From assembly GCA_947258835.1 (NCBI GenBank), contig CAMYJY010000157.1, positions 1-10,064 on the forward strand: a stretch of DNA of 10,064 nt, in the 5' to 3' direction. The notes under the pieces are model-generated. The model was not told where the DNA came from and ran no database searches. It saw only the letters and a program-made list of their open reading frames with translations. Each line of letters starts with the position of its first letter. The stretch's first letter is position 1. Made by a program: the position numbers and the translations under genes. Origin of the DNA: an uncultured Pirellulales bacterium. GTDB lineage: Bacteria; Planctomycetota; Planctomycetia; Pirellulales; Lacipirellulaceae. Below, one piece after another: positions 5,473 through 10,064 of this stretch.

Positions 5473-8400
5473 ATGTTCCCCACACCCCCTCAGGATGAAA
5501 CCTTCCCTGCCCGCGAAATTGCCGTGGGGGACTTTTGGAAACAGCGAAGGATTTATGAAAAAACCCTCGCCAACCGCGCGTCGGCCGAGAATTTTGTGTT
5601 TTACGAGGGACCGCCGACGGCCAATGGAATGCCCCATCCGGGGCACTGCCTGACGCGGGCGATTAAGGATTTATTCCCCCGTTACCGCACGATGCGTGGC
5701 TATCGCTGTGAACGGAAGGCGGGATGGGATACGCATGGCCTGCCGGTGGAGGTGGAAGTTTGCAAAGAACTCGGCATTCATTCCAAAGCAGAAATAGAAG
5801 CCTATGGTATTGAGCCCTTCATCCACAAATGCCAACAAAGCGTCTGGCGTTACATGCAGGAGTGGGAACGCCTCACCGAGAGGCTGGGGTTTTGGGTCAA
5901 TCTCCAGGAAGCCTATGTCACCTACCATCAGAGTTACGTGGAGAGCGTGTGGTGGTCGCTGAAAACCTTATTTGAGCAAGGACAGCTGTACCAGGGACAT
6001 AAAATCGTCTGGTGGTGGGCCCAAGGGGGTACGGCCCTCTCCGCCGGAGAGGTAGGGCAGGGTTACCGTGAGGTGGCCGACCCCAGTGTGTTCGTAAAAT
6101 TTCCCCTGGTAGACGATCGCGGCGCAGTTACCAATACGTCGCTGCTGGTGTGGACGACGACCCCTTGGACACTCCCCAGCAATCAGTTCACGGCAGTCCA
6201 CCCAGAGCTGGAGTATGCCGTGGTGGTGGATCAGCCACCGGATGCCCCCGCCGAAAGGCTGGTTATTGCCTCGGCCCTGATACCCACCCTGGCCGACAAG
6301 GTCCAGCGCGAACTGGTGGTCGAATCCACGTGCCTCGGCGCCGATTTGGTTGATAAGCACTATCAACCGCCATTCGATTGTTTTTTCAGTCGCGAGGATC
6401 TGGCCGCAGGGAAATCGCGGGCCTGGAAAGTGGTGGCTGCCGATTTTGTCACCACCGAAAGTGGCAGTGGGCTCGTGCACCAGGCACCGGCCTTTGGCGA
6501 AGTGGATTATGAAGTGCTGGTGGCCCAGCAAGCCGGGCACCCCAGCGAACACGCTCCCCAACTGATCAATTGCGTGGGGCCCGACGGGAAATTTACCGAC
6601 GAAGCCCCAGAATTTGTCCGCGGCCGGTGGGTGAAAGACTGCGATAAAGAGATTACCCGGCACCTCAAGCGGCGCGGACTCCTGTTCCACCAAGAACAAG
6701 TCCGCCATGACTATCCTTTCTGCTGGCGGGCCGATCAAGATCCACTCATCCAATACCCGCGGGAAAGTTGGTTCATTCGTACCACCAGCGTCAAAGACCA
6801 GATGCTGGAGAACAATCGTGCCGTACAATGGCTGCCGGGACACATCCAAGAGGGCCGCTTCGGCAAGTTTTTGGAGTCGAATGTGGACTGGGCCTTATCG
6901 CGCGAGCGGTACTGGGGCACGCCGCTACCGATCTGGGTCTGTCAGGAGACGGGACAGATGGAGGCGATCGGCAGCTACGATGAGCTGCTGGCCAAACCGG
7001 GCGTAGCCGGTACGGAAGTGTGGGAAACTGCCAAGCAGTCCCAGCCCGACCTGCCCGACGACTTGCGGGTGCATAAACCTTATATCGACGCGATCACTTA
7101 CGACTCGCCCTTTGCCTCTGGCGCGTGCATGCGGCGGGTCCCGGAGGTCATCGACTGCTGGTACGACTCGGGGGCCATGCCCTTTGCCCAATGGGGCTAC
7201 CGTGGCCAGGCCAGCGGCCCCGAGCAGGCGCAATTCACCAGCCAATTCCCGGCCGACTTTATCAGCGAAGCCATCGATCAAACCCGCGGCTGGTTTTACT
7301 CCCAGTTGGCCATCAGCACGTTGATGGAGGAGGCGCTGGGCGAAGGAAAAAAAACTCGCAACTCGCAACTCGCAACTCGCAACTCGTACCCCCACCCCTT
7401 CCGCAATTGCATCGTGCTGGGCTTCATCTTAGGTGAAGACGGTGGCAAGATGTCCAAGAGCCAACGCAATTATCGGGAGCCGGCGGAAATTTTTGATCGG
7501 TATGGGGCCGATGCCTTGCGGTGGTACTTTTTTGCCAATCAGCCACCCTGGACTTCCATCCGCTACAGCGAGCAGGCCATCAAGGATAGTATTCCGGAGT
7601 TTTTGTTGCGGCTGTGGAATGTGTATAGTTTTTTCACAATCTATGCCAACATCGACCAGTTTGATCCCCGCCCGGCTGGCGATGGGGAGCCGGCTGTTGG
7701 CCCATGGGACGCCGCTTACTTTGCCCAGGCCTCCAACCGCGCGGCCAGCGAACGTGGGGAATTGGACCGCTGGATTTTAGGAGAATTGCAGACGACCTTG
7801 GGCGTGGTCGTGGAGCGGATGGACGCGTATGACAACTACGCCGCCTGTCAGGCCATCACGGCCTTTGTCGACGCGCTGTCCAATTGGTACGTCCGCCGTA
7901 GTCGAGACCGATTTTGGGCCAGTGACCAACGCGCCCCCGAGAAACTGGATGCCTATTGGACGTTGTACGAGTGTTTGATTACCACCACAAAAATGGTGGC
8001 CCCGTTTGTCCCCTTTATGGCAGAAAGCCTGTGGCAAAATCTGGCCGTGGCCATCTTTGGCGCGCAGGTCCCCGAAAGTGTGCATCTGTGTGACTATCCC
8101 GCGGCGGACCCGCGGCTGGCCGATGCCGTGCTCTCGGCACAAATGAATTTAGTTCGCGAGATCACCTCCCTCGGCCGGCAAGCGCGCAGTGGGGCAGACT
8201 TGAAGGTCCGGCAACCCTTGGCCAAGGTCGAAGTCATCTTGGCGGAGACCGCACACCAGCCCTGGTTGGAGGCCCATGCCGGGCTGATTGCCGAAGAGCT
8301 GAACGTCAAGGCAGTCGAGTTCACGACGGACGCCCAACACTACATCGACTACACCGTGGTCCCAAATTTTAAGCGTTTGGGACCTCGGCTGGGCCAGAAC

Positions 8401-8877
8401 ATGCCGCGGGTAAAAAAACTTTTGGCGGCTGCCGATGGAGGGCAACTGCTGGCGGATCTCAAAGCGGTGGGACACGTCCAGCTGGATTTGGACACGGTCA
8501 TCGAGCTGGATGCAGAGGATGTTGAGGTGCGCCTGCAGGCCAAGCCGGGCTGGGCTGCCGCCGAGGGACGGGGTGTCGTGGTGGTGTTGGCCACCGAGTT
8601 GACGCCTGAATTGTTGTGTGAGGGTTTGGTGCGTGACTTGGTCCGCGTGATTCAGGACCTCCGTAAAGCCAGCGGTTGCGAATTTACCGATCGGATCGCC
8701 CTGGGCATCACCAGCGAGTCGGAGGAACTGCTGGCAGCCGTGGAGGCCTTCCGCGATTACATCATGGAAGAAACCCTGGCGGTCGAGCTGTCCCAAACTG
8801 CCCTGGAGGGAGTGGAACCCACTACGGTGACCCTAGGGAAGCATACCGCGCAAATCTATCTGCGAGTCGTGTCATGA
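5473..8877 (+). CDS. ileS: Isoleucyl-tRNA synthetase, type 2 (eukaryote-like)
   Basis: The product has 1134 residues from ATG 5473. It charges tRNA-Ile with isoleucine in the cytoplasm. Class I motifs are clear: GPPTANGMPHPGH (HIGH motif at 55-58) and KMSKS (659-663). The CP1 editing domain shows WTTTPWTLPSN (227-237) and APAFGEVDY. An anticodon-binding region follows with SNWYVRRSRDRFW (to 815) and LKVRQPLAKVEV. The C-terminus lacks the zinc-binding cysteines of E. coli-type IleRS, which fits type 2, a class known to be less sensitive to mupirocin. In-frame ATGs at 5437 and 5284 allow longer forms. 5473 is preferred because MF..., then FW and FYEGPP, line up with remembered family N-termini, although it has no Shine-Dalgarno. 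An insertion of about 15-20 residues encoded by heptamer repeats lies at about 622-641, just before the KMSKS loop. The stop overlaps the next start (ATGA). Confidence 0.95.
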   Translation: MFPTPPQDETFPAREIAVGDFWKQRRIYEKTLANRASAENFVFYEGPPTANGMPHPGHCLTRAIKDLFPRYRTMRGYRCERKAGWDTHGLPVEVEVCKELGIHSKAEIEAYGIEPFIHKCQQSVWRYMQEWERLTERLGFWVNLQEAYVTYHQSYVESVWWSLKTLFEQGQLYQGHKIVWWWAQGGTALSAGEVGQGYREVADPSVFVKFPLVDDRGAVTNTSLLVWTTTPWTLPSNQFTAVHPELEYAVVVDQPPDAPAERLVIASALIPTLADKVQRELVVESTCLGADLVDKHYQPPFDCFFSREDLAAGKSRAWKVVAADFVTTESGSGLVHQAPAFGEVDYEVLVAQQAGHPSEHAPQLINCVGPDGKFTDEAPEFVRGRWVKDCDKEITRHLKRRGLLFHQEQVRHDYPFCWRADQDPLIQYPRESWFIRTTSVKDQMLENNRAVQWLPGHIQEGRFGKFLESNVDWALSRERYWGTPLPIWVCQETGQMEAIGSYDELLAKPGVAGTEVWETAKQSQPDLPDDLRVHKPYIDAITYDSPFASGACMRRVPEVIDCWYDSGAMPFAQWGYRGQASGPEQAQFTSQFPADFISEAIDQTRGWFYSQLAISTLMEEALGEGKKTRNSQLATRNSYPHPFRNCIVLGFILGEDGGKMSKSQRNYREPAEIFDRYGADALRWYFFANQPPWTSIRYSEQAIKDSIPEFLLRLWNVYSFFTIYANIDQFDPRPAGDGEPAVGPWDAAYFAQASNRAASERGELDRWILGELQTTLGVVVERMDAYDNYAACQAITAFVDALSNWYVRRSRDRFWASDQRAPEKLDAYWTLYECLITTTKMVAPFVPFMAESLWQNLAVAIFGAQVPESVHLCDYPAADPRLADAVLSAQMNLVREITSLGRQARSGADLKVRQPLAKVEVILAETAHQPWLEAHAGLIAEELNVKAVEFTTDAQHYIDYTVVPNFKRLGPRLGQNMPRVKKLLAAADGGQLLADLKAVGHVQLDLDTVIELDAEDVEVRLQAKPGWAAAEGRGVVVVLATELTPELLCEGLVRDLVRVIQDLRKASGCEFTDRIALGITSESEELLAAVEAFRDYIMEETLAVELSQTALEGVEPTTVTLGKHTAQIYLRVVS
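7353..7387 (+). repeat. Five tandem copies of heptamer AACTCGC inside ileS
   Basis: Four exact AACTCGC units (7353-7380) are followed by AACTCGT. They encode TRNSQLATRNS within IleRS (about residues 627-639), between a conserved helix (LAISTLMEEAL) and FRNCIVLGFILGEDGGKMSKS. Family members normally need only a few residues here, so the segment looks like an in-frame repeat insertion. Because 7 is not divisible by 3, gain or loss of one unit would break the gene. Confidence 0.92.
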
Positions 8878-10064
8878 GCCCCTCCTCGACGTCACAGGTT
8901 CGCTTGCGGGTGGCCGTGTTGATTTCCGGCAGCGGTCGGACACTGAAAAACTTGATTGATCTGTCCGCCGCTGAAAAACTTCCGCTCGACATCCGGCTGG
9001 TCATTTCCAGTACGGCCCGGGCCGGCGGTTTAACCCATGCCCACGACGCTGGAATCGCCACCCAAGTCTTTCCTCGCGGTAAGTTTGCCAGCAGCGCGGA
9101 TTATGGGGAAGCCCTGTTTGCTGCCTGTCGGGCTGCGGAAGTGGACTACGTCGTGATGGCCGGTTTTCTTAAGCTGGTCACGGTTCCCGAGGATTTTGCG
9201 GGGAGGGTGCTGAACATTCATCCCTCCTTAATTCCGGCTTTTTGCGGCCACGGCATGTATGGCGGCCATGTCCATCAGGCAGTACTCGACTACGGGGCCA
9301 AGGTGACCGGCTGCAGCATTCACTTTGTCGACAACGAGTATGATGCGGGACCGCTGATTTGGCAGCAGCCCGTGCCGGTGTTTGATGTGAGTCAGGAAAA
9401 CGGCCATTTTCATCTCCGTACCGCTGATCTGCATCTAAGCACCATTATCGGACAGCCATTATCGCCCGAAACGCTGACCATCACCCTCAATGAGAGCGCA
9501 TTAACCTGGCGATTTGGCGACGAAGCTATGGGCAACCTCTTGGGCACAACCCGCACGCTGGATATGGTGAGCGGTGAAACGGAACTTGAACAGGGGTTGC
9601 TGTCTCGCGCCGGCTGGACGGTTGTTGATGATTCCCACACGCTGCTTTTTACGGATGAGGGCTGGCTGGAACCGCGAGAGGGGACGGGAGTAGATTTGTA
9701 CTTTTTCGGCTATGGCCATGATTATACAGCTTGTTTGGCGGATTACGGCCGTATCGCCGGACCGGTTCCGCTGTTGCCGCGTTGGGTGTTGGGCAACTGG
9801 TGGAGTCGCTACTGGGCCTATACCCAGGCAGAGCTGACCGGCTTAATGCGTGATTTTCAGGCCCATGCCGTACCTTTATCCGTTTGCATTGTGGATATGG
9901 ATTGGCATCTCACCGATGTCGAAGTAGAAGGGGAGGTAAAAGGATTCCACCCCGGCTGGACCGGCTATACCTGGAATCGCGAGCTGTTCCCCGACCCGGA
10001 TGGATTTATTGCCTGGCTGCACGACCAGGGGCTAAAAACGGCGCTCAATTTGCATCCGGCGGAT
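8874..10064 (+). CDS. PurN (GAR transformylase) fused in frame to a GH31 alpha-glucosidase-like protein; 3' end beyond window
   Basis: ATG 8874 overlaps the ileS stop (ATGA) and 397 codons stay open to the window end. Residues 1-171 are phosphoribosylglycinamide formyltransferase, which transfers formyl from 10-formyl-THF to GAR in purine synthesis. They show a phosphate loop ISGSGRTLKNL, NIHPSLIP with Asn114 and His116, and EYDAGP with Asp157, matching the E. coli Asn106/His108/Asp144 triad. The match ends at QQPVPVFD. From about residue 175 the sequence becomes glycoside hydrolase family 31: NGHFHLRTADLHL, NLLGTTRTLD, LLSRAGW, LYFFGYGHDY, PLLPRWVLGNWWSRYWAY, VDMDWHLTD and GWTGYTWNRELFPDP. 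The usual C-terminal helix of PurN (about 30-50 residues) and the N-terminal segment of GH31 (about 100 residues, from memory) are both missing. The GH31 catalytic Asp lies beyond the window. This is either a real fusion that may have damaged PurN or a chimeric contig join; I cannot tell which. Confidence 0.85.
   Translation, partial: MSPSSTSQVRLRVAVLISGSGRTLKNLIDLSAAEKLPLDIRLVISSTARAGGLTHAHDAGIATQVFPRGKFASSADYGEALFAACRAAEVDYVVMAGFLKLVTVPEDFAGRVLNIHPSLIPAFCGHGMYGGHVHQAVLDYGAKVTGCSIHFVDNEYDAGPLIWQQPVPVFDVSQENGHFHLRTADLHLSTIIGQPLSPETLTITLNESALTWRFGDEAMGNLLGTTRTLDMVSGETELEQGLLSRAGWTVVDDSHTLLFTDEGWLEPREGTGVDLYFFGYGHDYTACLADYGRIAGPVPLLPRWVLGNWWSRYWAYTQAELTGLMRDFQAHAVPLSVCIVDMDWHLTDVEVEGEVKGFHPGWTGYTWNRELFPDPDGFIAWLHDQGLKTALNLHPAD

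Noticed and set aside
5968..6849. 293-residue minus-strand frame inside ileS
   Set aside because: It is antisense to the highly conserved IleRS catalytic and editing domains. It is a by-product of GC-rich codon use.
8874..9386. Separate complete purN followed by an independent GH31 gene
   Set aside because: There is no stop codon after the PurN-like part and no start with a ribosome binding site before the GH31-like part. The two halves share one open frame.

Overview
The window reads as about 10 kb of GC-rich bacterial chromosome or metagenome contig. The best guess is Planctomycetota, probably Pirellulales-like. The grounds are a eukaryote-like (type 2) IleRS with the TALSAGEVGQGYR stretch, a PurN with the PAFCGHGMYGGHVH loop, a YhaO/YhaN pair, and a very acidic small protein. 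The assignment is inference from remembered family features, since no search was possible.

Layout. On the minus strand, positions 4462 to 1 hold a two-gene unit: a YhaO/SbcD-like metallophosphoesterase followed by a YhaN/SbcC-like coiled-coil ATPase, whose C-terminal end is cut by the window edge. The phosphoesterase appears to have lost several metal ligands and the catalytic histidine. The ATPase has a transmembrane hairpin where SbcC/Rad50 carries its zinc hook. Next comes about 420 bp without a convincing gene (4463-4882), holding a leader hairpin, a 17-bp tandem repeat and a short direct repeat. On the plus strand follow a possible 23-residue basic peptide ORF with a very good Shine-Dalgarno, and a 69-residue protein that is more than half Asp/Glu; the two overlap by GTGA. 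Positions 5161-5472 are repeat-rich: an 11-G run, a 70-bp inverted-repeat element and a degenerate dispersed-looking repeat. Then comes ileS (1134 aa from the chosen start), interrupted in frame by five copies of a 7-bp repeat just before the KMSKS loop. ileS overlaps by ATGA the last ORF, which begins as purN and runs without a stop into a glycoside hydrolase family 31 protein that leaves the window.

How the genes relate. The YhaO/YhaN pair is a plausible DNA repair or membrane-linked DNA-processing complex, transcribed divergently from the rest. ileS and purN are housekeeping genes (tRNA charging, purine synthesis) that look co-transcribed and translationally coupled. The purN-GH31 junction is the strangest point. 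PurN loses its C-terminal tail and GH31 loses its N-terminal part at the same place, yet the frame stays open. It is either a real gene fusion or a chimeric join in the assembly, and sequence alone cannot decide which. The small acidic gene and the cluster of repeat types around it are the best candidates for undescribed biology.
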